A stretch of 64,000 bases of DNA. Origin: Sphingomonas taxi (lineage in GTDB: Bacteria; Pseudomonadota; Alphaproteobacteria; Sphingomonadales; Sphingomonadaceae). Positions 63,773-64,000 of the stretch are shown here, piece by piece; position 1 is the first letter of the stretch; the number at the start of each line of letters is the position of its first letter. Position numbers and translations under genes: made by a program. The stretch is taken from contig QFMX01000012.1 in the NCBI GenBank assembly GCA_003240625.1, positions 10,039-74,038 of the forward strand, in the 5' to 3' direction. A model generated the notes under the pieces. It ran no database searches. It saw nothing but the letters and a program-made list of their open reading frames with translations, and was not told where the DNA came from.

Positions 63773-63907
63773 TTGCAGGGTCTAGGGGCGATTGTGGTGG
63801 GGGGATATCCGTTGCGGGGGCGTTCTCCATTTCTCGGATGATGGGCGCGTTCGTTGCCGGATTCCCTTGCCGGGAATGAAAAGGGTATCCGTTGCCGGGC
63901 ATGTGCA

Positions 63908-63955
63908 ACCGGTCACGTGGGTGACGTTTCAGACCGGCCAGCTGGGTGACAGTTT
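63908..63955. repeat. Tandem imperfect 22-23-base direct repeats at the right end
   Basis: ACCGGTCACGTGGGTGACGT (63908 on) and ACCGGCCAGCTGGGTGACAG (63933 on) are imperfect direct repeats, each followed by TTT. Similar paired repeats occur near the ends of IS481-type elements, so a mobile element may begin just outside the window. No transposase is visible here. Confidence 0.4.
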
Positions 63956-64000
63956 TCGGGGGAGTGGCGGCGCCGTTTGCCCGGGCGCACACGGATCAGC

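Noticed and set aside
63153..63992. 279-codon minus-strand frame at the right end
   Set aside because: It is antisense or out of frame to the GNAT gene for most of its length, and its start lies in the repeat region with no motif.

Overview
The window is GC-rich, gene-dense bacterial chromosome. It looks like an alphaproteobacterium of the order Sphingomonadales, most likely Sphingomonas or a close relative. The grounds are a CcrM-type GANTC methyltransferase, a single bifunctional Rsh, three-gene pntAA/pntAB/pntB transhydrogenase with a 40-residue aa3-oxidase subunit IV gene beside it, tandem Tat-type ferritin-like proteins, a MipA-like outer-membrane protein, and many intergenic palindromic repeats. 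Genus was inferred from gene content and protein style only, not from a 16S gene. No rRNA, CRISPR array, complete insertion sequence or prophage is visible.

Layout. 1-5.7 kb: start of phaC (runs off the left edge), an AlaC/DapL-type aminotransferase followed by a TauE-type permease and a thioesterase, an HxlR regulator, and rsh. 5.7-10.2 kb: a surface-sugar locus with a GtrB-type polyprenyl-phosphate glycosyltransferase, a methyltransferase, a GtrA flippase and a large GT-C-like membrane protein. 10.2-18.9 kb: housekeeping genes (marC, folD, yggU, yggT, argB, a queuosine-precursor transporter, a nucleoside transporter, a fasciclin protein, dapF, regulators) and tRNA-Val. 19-25.5 kb: a winged-helix regulator, the pnt operon with a DUF559 endonuclease-like gene inserted in it, and a sigma-54 response regulator. 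25.5-34.9 kb: DoxX, bestrophin, folP, ccrM, rnhB, thiD, glmM, a dicarboxylate symporter and an aldo/keto reductase. 35-50.3 kb: a frameshifted metallo-hydrolase, family 5 and family 1 uracil-DNA glycosylases, folK, tRNA-Lys, a PAP2 phosphatase, citE-like, galE, msrA, tsaC, an acyl-CoA dehydrogenase, NAT, a peptide transporter and aguB. 50.4-53.97 kb: an accessory islet with an HTH protein of unknown role, RelBE-like and ParDE-like toxin-antitoxin pairs, a truncated YoeB and an AT-rich orphan gene. 54-64 kb: thiC under a TPP riboswitch, envelope and periplasmic proteins (OMP, two ferritin-like, MipA, DUF2141), a fatty-acid hydroxylase-type enzyme, small proteins and a GNAT acetyltransferase.

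The most striking feature is a set of at least eight families of palindromic repeats (labelled A to H here; about 23 copies or part-copies). Nearly all lie between genes, often at the 3' ends of genes. Two are inside conserved genes in frame: a family A copy adds about 36 residues to ThiD, and a family F copy adds about 35 residues to the TsaC/Sua5 linker. This resembles the Rickettsia palindromic elements that insert into proteins. Two further genes have start problems next to such DNA or a tRNA. The folP frame extends 34 codons upstream of its first canonical start, to an AUC behind a good Shine-Dalgarno beside a family A repeat. The PAP2 frame has no canonical start unless it reads through the whole tRNA-Lys gene. 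Four GANTC sites packed upstream of ccrM suggest methylation feedback.
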